Shown here piece after piece: positions 1 through 12,200 of a DNA stretch of 64,000 nt. Made by a program: the position numbers and the translations under genes. The stretch's first letter is position 1. Each line of letters begins with the position of its first letter. The stretch comes from Talpa occidentalis (lineage: Eukaryota > Chordata > Mammalia > Eulipotyphla > Talpidae), in NCBI RefSeq assembly GCF_014898055.3, contig NW_023601543.1:17611820-17675819 (forward strand), written 5' to 3'. Below the pieces are notes generated by a model, which did not search any database, was not told the DNA's origin, and worked only from the letters and a program-made list of their open reading frames with translations.

Positions 1-31
1 TGAATAGAATGCTGCTCAAGAAGTTAATGAA

Positions 32-181
32 CCAGAGACACTTTTTGGGGGGTGGGGGGCGGGAGGGGAGGGATTGGGGTCAGAATGGGGGGCTGCAATT
101 GTATGGGGAATATAAAATAAAATTTATTATTTAAAAAAAAAGAAAAAGAAAAAAATAAAAACTGAAAAAAAGCAAAAAAAA
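32..181 (+). mobile_element. 5'-truncated L1 3' end (short-tail variant)
   Basis: A G-rich stretch (about 45-90) is followed by a CAATTGTATGGGGAATATAA-type motif and an A-rich tail, the arrangement of an L1 3' UTR in plus orientation. An 11-bp direct repeat AAGTTAATGAA lies on both sides (21-31 and 182-192) and fits a target-site duplication. The same 3' sequence recurs at 3800, 22406 (reverse) and 34841 (reverse). Only about 150 bp was inserted, so no ORF is present. Confidence 0.82.
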
Positions 182-217
182 AAGTTAATGAAGTTGGCAG
201 AGGGTTAGAGAAGTAAA

Positions 218-253
218 AGATAAAAACATTATCTTAGATAAAAACATTATCTC
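218..253. repeat. 18-bp tandem duplication
   Basis: Two adjacent copies of an 18-bp unit beginning AGATAAAAACATTATCT occupy 218-235 and 236-253 and differ only at the last base. It is non-coding and lies just downstream of the L1 tail. Confidence 0.9.
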
Positions 254-2949
254 ATTTTGCAATGAACAGTGATTAACAAGAATAAGTTTTATTTGTTTAT
301 TACAGTAATAGACATATTGTTGGCTATCTATATCTAATTCCAATGTGTCTAGTATGCCAATAGCAACCCCTGGTAATGACCATTTCTCATTACTGCATTG
401 AGCTCAGGCTAGGCAAAAAAAAAACGATACCCTGAAAGACATCATTTGAGCCTTCTTCTACTAAAGTATGTCCATGCTTGATGAAAGGACCTGCGATTTA
501 AAAAAAAAAAAAAAAGAGGTGGGATTGTATTGGCAATTGGCATCATTTGATCCAAGGGACCCACAAATGACTGGCAGTTATTATGTCAAGAAATCCTGTG
601 CAGTTTGGTGGACTCAAGATAAATAAAAAGTTACTTGGTTTCTATTCTCAGGAAAGCAATCTCATTCTATTCTGACCTCTGGCAAGAAGCCTTTGGCAAT
701 TAACCTGAAAATGAATCCATGGTGCCATGAACCAAATTTGTCCCCCTACCCTCCATTCATACATTGAAGTCCTAACCCGCAATGTGATGGTATTCACAAA
801 TATTTAGTAAGCACATACTTTGCATCAGACAGTATGAGAGGCATTGAGTTATGGTAATAGGCATTCTTGGCAGTAATGTGAGAGTGTGGAAATCCCAAGT
901 AGTAATGAACTGTCAGAAAAAGAGACATGGAAGACTGAGGGGAAGTGAAGGTAAGCACCTATGTCATGATGTTGTCTACACCCAGCTCAGAAAACACTGG
1001 AAATATGAGATTAAATACTGCAAATCTTGAAATATTTCTAGGAAACTAAGTTGACTTTCTAAAGAACAATTGTTCAATTGTAAATATAACTACCTATATG
1101 TTTCTGAAAAAAAAAAAAAAACACAAATAAGTCAATTTAGGGTGATTGTATACATGAGAGACTAAATTGTTCGATATGCCCTTGATATGTCATAAGGGCT
1201 TTATTTATAGATCTTCAGCAATTTATATAACCCCCATCAGGGCTTCTGTTTCCATTAAGATGATGCTGGTGTTGCATATCTTCCTGTTCATAAGTGGATG
1301 GTGGTTTGAGAGCAACTGAGGTGATAAAGACATAGTAGGTCTTGACCACAGGTAAAAGGACCAGTAGGTGGCATTTTGACTCTGTGTCTATTGAATCCTC
1401 TCCAAATTCATTCCCTTTTTTTTTTTCTTTTTTGTTTCATTCTCAGAAAGAGGCAGCCAGATTACTCACTGGCTAGCCAAGATGGGTCACAACCTATGCT
1501 CTGCATGCAGAGCTTTTGAGAAGCCCCAGGTTACCAGGAATGATGCCGAAGCAATTGTACATGATTGGTACTCCTCTGCGCTGAGTTTTGTCCACTCTTT
1601 CCAAATAATGGGGAACACATGTTGTGTACCGAGGAAGCCTTTTTGTCTTCACAGGAGTCCTTGCTTTCATTTATAGAATACAAACTCCCTAAACTTGTAG
1701 CTGGGTTTTAGTTTTAGTTTAAATTCTATTGCATATCTGTTTGCTCCTTTGTTTTCCCTTTCTTTAACCAGAAGGACAAAAAAGATTGTGCATTTTTCTA
1801 AGTGTGTGCTGTCCATTGAGGTAGAATTACATGGGGGGCAGTACTTTCTCTACCCAACTGAGGGTAATGTTTAGAGACAGCTACTGTTTTCTGACTACTT
1901 TTTGTCATTTCCCCAAAAGTATCTAGTTGCATGGAAAGGTTTTACTCTTCTGAGCCCTCAGGTTCAAACTCTCAGATGTAATTTTAGGCAGAGACATATC
2001 TTATGCATGGTGATTATATCCCTATTTTGATCAACAAAAAAAGTGTTAATCATCTAGAAATAAGAGCAGTGAATCATATTCTAATTTCATTCCTGTCTTG
2101 CTAGAGAAATAGAACTGACATGTAAAAGTAAAATGGCATGTTAACTTTGCTGTAACGTATTAATGCTTAAGTAAAAGTATAATATATGCATGTAAATTCA
2201 TAAATAATTTATACACACAAACACAGGTCTCACCAGACATTATTTCAGCTCCTCTTTTGGGCAAATTCCGGTAGTATTGAGCAACTAGAGCTTTAGTTAA
2301 GGTGTTCAAATGGACACTTGGAGTTGGGTACTGATTAACATGTATTTTAAGTATGATTTGATTTGCCTGAGAGGAAATCAGCAGCCCTTTAGAATATTAG
2401 TCATTTCAGAGATTTTGTGTTATGACCTTTGACAAATTCATGTGTTTTTTTAAAGCTGTATGGCAGTCCCTCTTCTTTACCTTTTGCACATTCATCTGCA
2501 AATGTGCACTCAAAGGTGTGTTTCTAAAGTTTTCCATTTAACATAATGTGTATACATATAAAAATATCTGAGTAGACAGTCTTGGAGTTAAATAAATGTC
2601 TAATTTTTCCACATTTCTGCTGTTTATTACTATGTGTCATTGCAAAATGAATAGGAAATGTGCAAAGGTAGGTGATAGTTCAGATGGAAATCTAATTAAT
2701 ACTTCATAATCATAATATGCTCTTGAATATTCAGTATGAAGCAGTTCAGTCTTGAGGCTCTGCCAACAGAGTTTATTTGGTGCGGGGGGTACCAATAGAA
2801 CTTATGAAAATAACTTTTGCTAGTAAGGAAATATCAAGTCATCATTCCAATGACATAATTATCATAAAGTTATTGTGATGAACTCCTTGCATTCATCTAA
2901 TGGTGTGTATCCAAGGAAAAGCATGCTTTAAAGGTAGTGTCTGGTCGTC
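254..2949. other. AT-rich stretch without recognised gene
   Basis: No credible coding region is visible; open frames stay under 70 codons and lack family resemblance. Short poly(A) runs occur near 499-515 and 1108-1122. Apart from a short MaLR-like piece at about 736-800, I recognise no repeat family here. Confidence 0.6.
736..800 (+). mobile_element. ERVL-MaLR LTR fragment
   Basis: The motif TTGTCCCCC, then a segment ending TTGAAGTCCTAACCC and AATGTGATGGTATT, matches the 5' part of an MST/MLT-type MaLR LTR as I recall it. The better preserved copy at 62811 has the corresponding segment. Only about 65 bp is alignable. Confidence 0.5.
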
Positions 2950-3090
2950 AATATTATTATCTTCATTTGAAAGATGGAAGAACAGAGGTCCAGAGTTGTC
3001 AAGCCACATGTCCAACTTATAAGAAGTCATTGCCAGTGACTGAATTCTGAAGGCTCCAATCCTGTACTGTATCCACTACTGTCACTCAGC
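2950..3090 (-). mobile_element. MIR SINE relic
   Basis: Read on the minus strand, the segment follows the MIR order: tRNA-like head, core with the 'acttgnccaaggtcacacagct'-like region (here degraded) and the 'cattttacagatgaggaaactgaggc'-like region. It is heavily mutated, as expected of a Mesozoic SINE. Confidence 0.6.
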
Positions 3091-3487
3091 TGTGAAGCCA
3101 CCAGGGATTTACTATAAGCAAAACTAAAAACAGCAGGACCTCCTTCATGTGTGATGTACCAAAGAGATATGGTCCAATCACTTGACAGAATGAATTAATG
3201 CTGATTGCATCTGAAGGACAAGGGTCAGATGATTTAGAAGGGCATTTTTTTAATTTTTTGGTCCATACCTAAAATGATCATAAAAGTGCTTTACTTAGAA
3301 TAAATGCTGCAAAGGCAATGTTTCGTTAATTTTCCTGTGCTTAATATGGTGCCCTTTTATGACTAAGTGATAGACATTTTCATTGAATGAACACAGCTAA
3401 TGTTGTCATTCTGTCAAATTAGCAACATTTTACATTACCCTTTTATACAATGAGGTACTGCAGTTTCTTCTACCCCTAGTCTTTTCT

Positions 3488-3509
3488 ACACACACACACA
3501 CACACACAC
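3488..3509. repeat. (CA)n microsatellite
   Basis: About eleven uninterrupted CA units lie just upstream of the old L1M block. Confidence 0.95.
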
Positions 3510-3524
3510 TCTATTTTTTGTATC

Positions 3525-4620
3525 AAACCTTTTAAGCACATCAAAAAGTGCAGAAAATACAATATTTATGTTTCTACAACTAATACGAAACCCTTATTAA
3601 CATCTTGCCACATTTGTTTTATAGTGCTCTTTCCTTTTAAAGAAACAAAATGTTACAGACTTGTGCAACTCTACTCACTCTGTCCATCACTTTCCTTTCA
3701 TTAATTGGATTTAGTTTGTATTATTTCATGTATATTTTCATAATTTTACTATATATGTAAGTACACATTACTAAAATAACAACCTATTTTTATCCTTAAG
3801 AGGGAGGGGTGGGGAAAGGAAGGACTAGAGTCAAAATGGGGGTGGGGGTGCAATTGTATGGGGAATATAACCAAAATGAAAATGCATACATTGTGCAAAG
3901 ATGAAAAAAAGATGTAAGAATTATATAAAATAAAATATTTAAATAAAAAAAAGATGTTCATAAATATTGTTCATGTTTCACAAATTGTATTTTTCAAACA
4001 GCTTTTTGAGATTTGTCTGTGTTGATACAAATAGATCTAGGCAATTTATTGCTATTTAATATTCCATACCATGAATAAACCACAGTTTAGCTAACCCCTT
4101 TCTCTTCTAATAGACATTGAACTAAACTAATTTTTTAAATCATCATTATCTAGATTTTGGTAAACTACCCTATTCCTGTCTCCTGGAATATACATAAAGG
4201 AGTTTCTAGATCATATACCTAGAAGGGAAGTAGTGTTTTCATCTTCAAATTTTCTAGATATTCCAAGATGTCTTCCAAAGTAATTGTATGCATTTTCCCT
4301 CCTACCAGAGACGTATAGCTATTGCTGTTGCCTTATATTCTCACTAAAACTTGTTGTTATTAGACAGATTCAATTTTCCAGAATAATGGATGTAATAGAA
4401 ACTTGCTACTAATGAGATTGAGTATGGCTTCAGAGTTATCAGCCTTTGTGGTTTCTTCCTTTATGAATTGCCTCATTTTGACATTTTCCTAGTTTTTGAG
4501 CATTTTGTTTTTCTAGTTGATATGTAGGAGTTCTTTATATATTCTGGATACTGATCCTTTGACATCTGTATACACTGGAAATGTCTCCTCTTGGTGTGTG
4601 CCTGATCTAACCTTTTATAA
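3525..4620 (-). mobile_element. Old L1M element, ORF2 end plus 3' UTR, antisense
   Basis: The minus strand resembles the mammalian L1M 3' end. Landmarks on the plus strand are 'attaacatcttgccacattt', 'tatttaatattccat', 'tcttccaaagtaattgta' and 'gtaggagttctttatat' (about 4525-4542). All lie in the order expected for an antisense ORF2 C-terminal region followed by the 3' UTR. It is decayed with no open frame, and a younger L1 tail interrupts it at about 3800-3953. Confidence 0.75.
3800..3953 (+). mobile_element. 5'-truncated L1 3' end (long-tail variant)
   Basis: A G-rich region, then GCAATTGTATGGGGAATATA, then an AATGCATACATTGTGCAAAG-type segment and an A-rich tail match the reverse complement of the left end of the L1 at 22406. 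It sits inside the older antisense L1M and is therefore younger. I could not find a convincing target-site duplication. Confidence 0.75.
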
Positions 4621-7383
4621 TCTTTCTCTTTTAATTTTCAAGTGAAAAACAAATGATGGAAAATGTTCCTGCTGTATTAACTGACAAAGTTAGGTGCTGT
4701 TTGCAAATATTTTTTTTTAATCTTTCTTCCATATATCTTCCAATCTTATTAAAAATCCTAAATTCTAAAAAGATCACTGCATCTCCATGATTTCAAAGCA
4801 AAATAAGATTAACTTTGTATTTTACTAATGTGGTGCGCATTTTTTTCTTCTCCTCTTGGTCTTTCTGCTTCGGCACAAGAGCTAATTGCTTATGCATTTA
4901 CCAGGCCCATCTGCCCAGTTGAAGGAAGAGTCTCTATCTAGCTAGAGAGCTGCTCTTCACGAGCTTGACAAGCTGGTATGAGCTGGTATGCCTGAGGGAC
5001 GTGTCTAAAGTCTCTCTGCTCATGTTTTATCCTGTTTGATTTCATTTTCTTTAAGTGTGAGCAATGTATTTTCTGTTGCGAATAAGGTTAGGAGCATATT
5101 TTTCCAATACACATCTGTAAAATAAAAAATGTTTGGCAATGCATTTTTGGTTTTTTACGCCTAACTAGGTAGCAGTTAACATCCATCTCTGCAATGTTGC
5201 AAAACTCTGGTTTTTTCCTGTCTAACCTATAATTAAAATAATGTTGTGTTTAAAATACATTTTCCAATGTCGTCATTCTTGTGAGTTTCAGCAATTCCTA
5301 TTCATTATCCCATAGGCCCAGTAGACATTTTAGATATAGAAGAGACTGTGTCACTGCACTCAGATGCGATTGCTTAAAGTTCCTCAATGGATGATAATAT
5401 GATATGTTTTGAGACAGCATTTGAACAGAACCCATTTTACACTTCACTGATTTTCACCAAGCAAGAACATTTCTGATTTCTGCCTGTTTCCTACACTAAT
5501 GGAGCCATATCCACCTCTTAAGACATAATTGCCTTCAAGTGAAGGAAGTAGGTTTTTTTTTTTCCAGCTCTATTTTATAGTCTATGTCACTGAACCAGCT
5601 GACCAGGACATGATAGAATAAGATCTATGTATCAGAGTAGGATGGCAAAATATAGAATCTAGATTATACCATGTTGAGGGAGGTGACCAGCGCAGGAACA
5701 GAACCTGACTGACAGCACACGTCATGGGATGAACACATTGGAATCACTTAGGAGTCCAAATTCAGATAGGGAAAAGGGATCCAAGAAAATACTGTGATAG
5801 TGACAGAGTACCGAACTCTGAAAGCCAAAACAATAGGAGTAAAGCAGAGATAAAGTAATTGCAGACCAAGATTGCAATTGTAAGCAAGTGTGGAAACTTT
5901 CTTAAGCAAGCCATTTTACATCTGGACCTCAATTCCATCATCTTTAATGTAAGAATTAACCTATTGGCAAGGGTTCTTCCAACTTTGATATGTTTTAATT
6001 CTGCTTCTAGAATCTGAGACAACACAGAACACTAATGCTAAATCCAAATATTATAGGAAACCTACTTTCTAAGAGGAGCAGATCAGTAATCAGGCAAATA
6101 CGAAGGTAGCATAGGATATTCAGGTGGAGGTGTACTGCATTTTGAATCTTTTAACTTTTTTAGAGCTTAAATATGCAAGAGGTAGAAAACGTGGAAAAAG
6201 GTCTCCCTTCTAACAGATCAAGACTTTCATTATGCTTATGTAGACATAAAAGGAAGTGTCAGGCTGATAGTGAGTATTCTAGTGAAGAGTGGGAGGAGGG
6301 AAAGGGTAGGAGAAAGATGAAGAAGATGGAAAAATTTTGAAGTAAGACCTGCAAGGAAATTGGGAGAGAGACTTGGACAGCAACAAATGAAAGAGTTACG
6401 TAGGACCTGGGGACAAGAGATAGATGGTACTTTAAAAAGGGGAAGATGCTTATTTACCTGCATAATCTCAAATATATTCATCATTCATATATGTACTCTT
6501 TTCTAGAACATAATGATGTGAATACAGGGGGTAATATAACATTTTAGACAATTCTTAATATCAGATTATGGTGAACATGCTTTAATGGTATGACATGAAA
6601 TTGTAATTAAACATTGTTCACCTGCTTACCCCTTACTCAATATCACTAAGCCTCCTGCGGTTCATGGAAAATCATTTTATTGGCAAAGTCATCATGAACT
6701 TTTCCAGAATCCACACCATATATTTTAAACCTAGTTTCACCCCTCAAAAAGCATCTCTATTATATATGCCACAGCTATGCTTTTTCCCTATGACCTTGAA
6801 GCAACTTTTAATGAATGGCTAAGAGGGGTGATTCCCTTGAGGAGTCATATTCCAATGATCATTTCTCACTTGTGGAGCCCCATTTTTGCTGTTATTTCTT
6901 TAATTTTAATATTTCCCATTACGATGAATCATTTATGAAGGTAGCTCTGTGCCAAGTCCTAGTGACCAGACAAACTGAAAACAAATCAGTGACCTCTTAG
7001 AAACTAATGTGGAGACTGTGTCCTACTGCTCCCAATAGGATGGGAAATATTAACACTTAGGGTAAGAGGTTAATAAAAACTAGAGTCGAATGTTGTAATG
7101 AATTCATTCATAGAGCAGAAATGTATTTTAAAATTTTGTAATATATATAAAACATTTATAAATATCAACTAATGTATATTTAATGAACATAGCAAGGATT
7201 CTACTGCCTAATATCCAAACATTATATTTCATAATTATGATCTGCTCACTGGGCAACATTTCACAGATGAGAGGTCATGGCTGGGAAAACAATTTCTCGA
7301 TGCATAAACCCCAAATGTACTTTTCATCGCATTTTAGCAAATCAGACTACTGTATTTACCCATGTTCATCTCTACCCCTTAAT
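4621..7383. other. Unassigned AT-rich stretch
   Basis: No gene is supported. Open frames at 5762-6025 and 6236-6484 (minus) and 6815-7000 (plus) show no domain features or plausible exon structure. A purine-rich patch lies at about 6240-6420. I recognise no repeat family with confidence. Confidence 0.55.
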
Positions 7384-8420
7384 TCTGAAAAGGAAATAGC
7401 TTTTATTGTTATTGTAGTCAACAGATATTTACTGAGTACCTCCTGTGTATTGAGGTGTCTTAAGTGACAGACAGGGGTTTGCTGAGTCACAAAATGGGGT
7501 TGACCTCTTCAGGCAGTGGGAGTCACATGTGCAAAAACCCAAAGGCACGAAAACATGGAATTGTTGGAGAAACGGAGGCCAGCGTACTTTACCCTGAGCA
7601 AAAGCTGCCTCTGGGGGTGGGTGAGGCTAGAGAGGTGGGCAGGTACTACCTTGCAAGGGCCTCCTTCTGTGTCATTTGTAGACTTGGACTTTCTTCTGAA
7701 GCCAGTGGGGAGCATGTAAGTGACATGATTGCATTTGCATTTCAGAAAGTTAAATCTAGCAGCCGCTTAAAATAAAGATTGAGTGAGGGATAGTTAAAGC
7801 TAGAGACAAGGAGGCCAATTAAGAAGTTATTCCATTGATCCAAATGAGAAATAATGGTTTGGACTAAAGCTGTGGAAGATGAAACAAGGAGACAAAAGAG
7901 GCAGCATGGTGTGAGCACGGACTTTGGAGTTTGTCAGAAATAACTTTTCATTCCAGCGATGTCATTTGCTATTTCTGTGACTTTGGGAACGACATTAACT
8001 TCTTTGAGCCTACAGGAATGTGGTGCAGTCCTGGGTAAGTGCTCAATAAAGGGTTAATATTGTGTGACTATTTGGAAGGTATGACCTACAGGACCTATTG
8101 ACTGGCTATGTGAAGAGATTGAGAGAAAGAACATAGTCCACAATGAGTCCCACATTTTCCCTTAATGTAAAATTGTCAGGCTTGGGTAAAGCCCCTGAGA
8201 AGTGGAAGAATATAAATGGTTGTTCCTCAATAATAAGAGACCGTTCATTCCTCTTCTATTTGTATTTGGGGATATAGTTTAAAAATAAAAGCAGCGGCTG
8301 TGAATGTAGGGGTAGTAAATTGGGGATAAGAAGAAAAGCTAAGCAAGATAGATGAGACATCTGGAGATGGCTTTAACTAAAAGCTAATGGATGTTTCTAA
8401 GGACATTATCAATGCAATGA
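7384..8420 (-). mobile_element. L2 (CR1-like LINE) relic split by a MIR
   Basis: The minus strand carries an L2 reverse-transcriptase C-terminal region and 3' end. On the plus strand the antisense landmarks appear in order: 'tatttactgagtacctcctg', 'agtcacatgtgcaaa', 'gcatgtaagtgacatgatt', 'ggaggccaattaagaag', then after the MIR 'tgacctacaggacctattga'. It is decayed, and the plus-strand open frames here (7464-7775 and others) are by-products. Confidence 0.75.
7890..8068 (+). mobile_element. MIR SINE nested in L2
   Basis: The segment opens with GGCAGCATGGTGTGAGCACGG, resembling the MIR tRNA-like head. It continues through a 'tctgtgactttggg' core and closes with GTAAGTGCTCAATAAA, the typical MIR 3' end. 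The flanking L2 resumes on the far side, so the MIR was inserted after the L2. Confidence 0.75.
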
Positions 8421-8436
8421 AAATATGAAGAATACC

Positions 8437-8510
8437 GGGAGTCATAGAATTCTAAAGCCAGAATGGACTGTCGAGGCCATCTAATGCAATCGCGAAACCT
8501 CCGACTCTGT
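8437..8510 (-). mobile_element. MIR3 relic
   Basis: TCATAGAATTCTAAAGCCAG followed by a 'ggccatctaatgcaat' block is the reverse complement of the MIR3 3' end as I recall it. It is short and diverged. Confidence 0.55.
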
Positions 8511-8984
8511 GAACCTGCTAACTGCACATAAGCATTTCTGAACAAAAGCCACTTGTGGCTCATTCAACTTGATACCTTTCTGGGCAGAGCCTTTTGGGAA
8601 AGTATGGGGTGATTTTCTATGAAATGCTTCTCCAGATCTAGAGGGATCATTTGGTAACCACTTATGGATCTTTCACTGTGAAAACCTCTTGAGCTGATTC
8701 AGACTATGTGTAGATGTTGATCTTTCTCTCTTCTGAACCTATGAATTTAACCTATAATAGGTACCTAACTTTTAGCTTTTGGCTCTTGCTAATTTCCACC
8801 TATCAGTACAGGACATGGAATTTCTAGTGAACATTCTTTCTGCTATTTTACTATCTGCCATAAAAGAAGATATGCTTTGATGACCAGAATGCATGTAGTC
8901 AAGTTTTATTTTTTCCCTTTACATCTAATAATGACAAATAATAATAACAATATAATAGCAACAACAACAATATACAATAGTGTG

Positions 8985-9222
8985 CTTATTGCATCCATAT
9001 TCTCTGCCAGACACTGTACTTTACATATATGAACTCCTATAGATGTTATATGAGAGAGATGCTATTACTGGTCCCATTTTATGAAAGAGGAATCCAAAGC
9101 CAGGGAGCTTAAGTAGTTTGTCCAAGGTCACACAGCTAGAAAACTGCAAACCTGTATTCAAACATAGGCAGTGGCACTTCGATTCCAGCCCCCAGGCTCC
9201 TAGCCCTTCACCGTAATGACCA
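8985..9222 (-). mobile_element. MIR SINE, near full length
   Basis: The landmarks TCTGCCAGACACTGTACTTT, 'tggtcccattttatgaaaga' and TTGTCCAAGGTCACACAGCT appear in order and are the reverse complement of the MIR consensus. This is among the best preserved MIR copies in the window. Confidence 0.88.
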
Positions 9223-12200
9223 GCAAGTTTTCCTAACTACAAAGCAGACACTATTGCGTATTATACAGCACTGGTCTGTTCAGGTATAATTGTGACTTCC
9301 CTAATAGTATTTATTTCTCTCATTTTGCTTCTGCTAAAGTCTTCATCAGTCATTTGTTTCTGCTTTAACAGTTGTCTTTAGATGCATATGTTTTGATTTG
9401 TTCTAATTTTGTTTAAGTTTTTTATTATGAATATACGCCTCAGGCAATAGCAAGGTTTTCATTAAAGAAAAGGGGCGGGAGCATAAATGAATAAATAAGT
9501 GCTCCCTTCACTCCTTGGGTCTCCAGGGGCTCTGGGATGTGATAAAGCAAAACACTGTTAAAAATTCATACTAGTAACTTGCATTGTATATTATGCATGG
9601 CAACTAAACTTTTTAGTGTCTTAGCAAAGCCCTGGGGCAGCAGAGAGGTACCTCAGAGCATAGAAAGTGCATTTGAAATGGTAATGAGAAGTGAGCAGTG
9701 TGGCAAAGTGCTAGTCAGTGAAATATTTTTTTGAGACAAACATATTTGGAGAGGGTAGTAGTCACTGACTGCTGTCCTAACATGACCTAGTTAATGCCCC
9801 CACCCCAACACTATGTTTAGTTGACATCATAGAGGATACAATTTTAATAATGCAATAAATACCAATCCATTTGAAGCTTGATGCTAACATGTTGCATTAT
9901 TAGTTCTCAGGATGATAATTTTGAGTTTTACTTTTGTATAACAGTCTCCTGTCCTATGTTAAAGTACTTCCATGGTTTAGAATCCTTGAAATGATATGCT
10001 GCTTTAAAGAAAATTCCAAGAGTCTTCTTCCTCAAGCCTTAATAACTTTACTCTGCCTTTTTCTTTGGGCTGTTGAATAAACAGTGAGTGAAGTTTCTTA
10101 TGTAACACATTTTTGTTGATACAAAGTTCATTAAAGTCTCAGCCTTGTGGTTGCTGATGAATAAAATATGATAATGAAAAAGCTGCAGCTTCCAAATTTG
10201 CTAGAGTCATTGAGTACTGTTCCTCATCACACATATATGCACTTCAGTCTTCAGTGTGACCTGTGGGATACTGGTACAATGAGCTACCTTCAATCATCTG
10301 GAACTTCCAGATGCTCTGTGATTTGGTTCAGAACTTTAGAGAAAGAACTGAAGAAAGAGAGGTTGTCTAGGAAAACTCTCAGTTCCAGGTTCTAAGAAGG
10401 AATTTAAGCGAGGAGGGAAGGAAGACAGCAGTGGTTTGTGAAAACCAAAGAAACTGTGTTGAGAAAGAACACTCAGGACACACAGAACAAAGCTCTGAAA
10501 ATGTGTGAGGAGAAAGGAAAAAGGGTGAGGAGCACATAGATCTTTAAAAATTGTCCTTTGCTAAGGCAAAGAGAAGTATGGGTTGGCCCCAGGTTCACGT
10601 GTTATCCCCAGAGTTCCAGAAGAGACAACCTAAAAGCTTGTAACACAACCAAAAACCAGCATGGATCTAGTATATTCAACTTATATGTGGCCCCCTCGAG
10701 AGGACTTGTAGGTTTCGGCAGCCCGGACTTTGTAACATCCCTTGTGGATATAAGAAGTGCAAATAGTAGAAGAGTGGATAGGCTCCACAGTGTATTTTGA
10801 AAATGCCTTGAATTTTTTCATTACTCAAAAGCCATAGTTCTTCATCAATCTGGGAACAAATAAGGCCACGTGAATGTCAGCACTCAGATTTCCCTAGCAT
10901 CCAAATAAACACTCACAGGTTTTCCCTGCAATTTGTAAGATCACAGTTTCTCACTGAGTCTCTCCAGTTATTTTTGGGATCACCCAATATCTCACATGCT
11001 CAAAGCTGTTCCTGCCAGTTTTCTGCCCTGACCTTACTATTGCCCTCTCACAACTGAAGGTACACTCTGGACTCGTACTCTATCTCTCTCGGGGCTCCCA
11101 TGTTGCCCACTGCTCTCATTCACCAGTCTCTACTACTGTTTCGCAGCCCTCACTGGGTTGCCACAACCATATTGTTGCCCATGTGAAAATGGGGAAACCA
11201 TCCCTTTCCCTGGCCAATTTTTCTCCCAGGTCCCTGAAGCAACACCACTTCTGCTCAGCACCTTATGAACGCAGCTCCTTCAACCGTTGTCGGCATCCTT
11301 GATTAACATACATGAAAAGATATCGCCACCCCCCTTCTTTATCCAATTAATTAATGGACTAATTCCCCTGGGAATTGTTCCATTTCCCCTCGTTCACTCA
11401 CAGTTTATGCAAGTCAGGACCACAGAAATCGCTAACGTGGGATTCCTAGTGCCATGAAAACTTACTGAGTCTGAGTATTGAGGTCAAATGATTCTTCCCA
11501 GGTTTTATGTGCTGTCTGAGGAAATAAGGTGATATTTCAGAAGAGGGGAGCAGGGGAAGAAGTCCCAGCTTTTAGGTTTACGAGCAGGGAATGCAGGAAA
11601 TAGGAAAGATGTCCAAACTGAGTGGTTTTTACCCTCCTTTTGAATCTGTCACCCACTTGCTCTTGATGCCTTGGTCCTTTTTAAAGTAGAGGCCACTAGT
11701 CTTGTATAGTATGCCCCTGGGACTAAGAATATGCTGGTTTGAAGAATTTAATGTCTTAGAGGACACAGACTGGGCCTCATGTGTATCTTTCCATCATCCA
11801 GCATGTGTGTACTCTCAATGAATATTAAACAATAAGGTGTGACCCTCTTAACCATAAGAGATGATTCCTCGTTTTGAGATGATGTGCCCTGGGAATAAAG
11901 AATGCTTCCTTCATTTTCCATGGCTGTCAAACTGGCATCTTTCATCAACACTAAATTCCCTTTTAAGTAGTGGAATGCCTTACACAGTTTTAACAGGAAA
12001 TCTCTCAGCACCTCTAGCTATTTGTTGAAAAGAAAACAACTCTTTTTTTTCCAGATACATCTTGCAGAAAACCATTTCCCAAATAAAATACAAAAACGTG
12101 GTATCATATTTAGAGGGAAAGAAATAAGCCCCTGAATCGTAGTGCTAGTTTCATCTTTTCCTTAATGTTGCAAAGGTGATTATTTTTGCCATAATCTTCT

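Noticed and set aside
7464..7775. 103-codon plus-strand frame with nested frames on both strands
   Set aside because: It falls in the antisense L2 relic; frames are short-lived openings in decayed L2 sequence.
10400..11460. Possible ERV LTR or gene remnant in a locally less AT-rich stretch
   Set aside because: I could not identify LTR termini, a poly(A) signal order, duplications or a family match.
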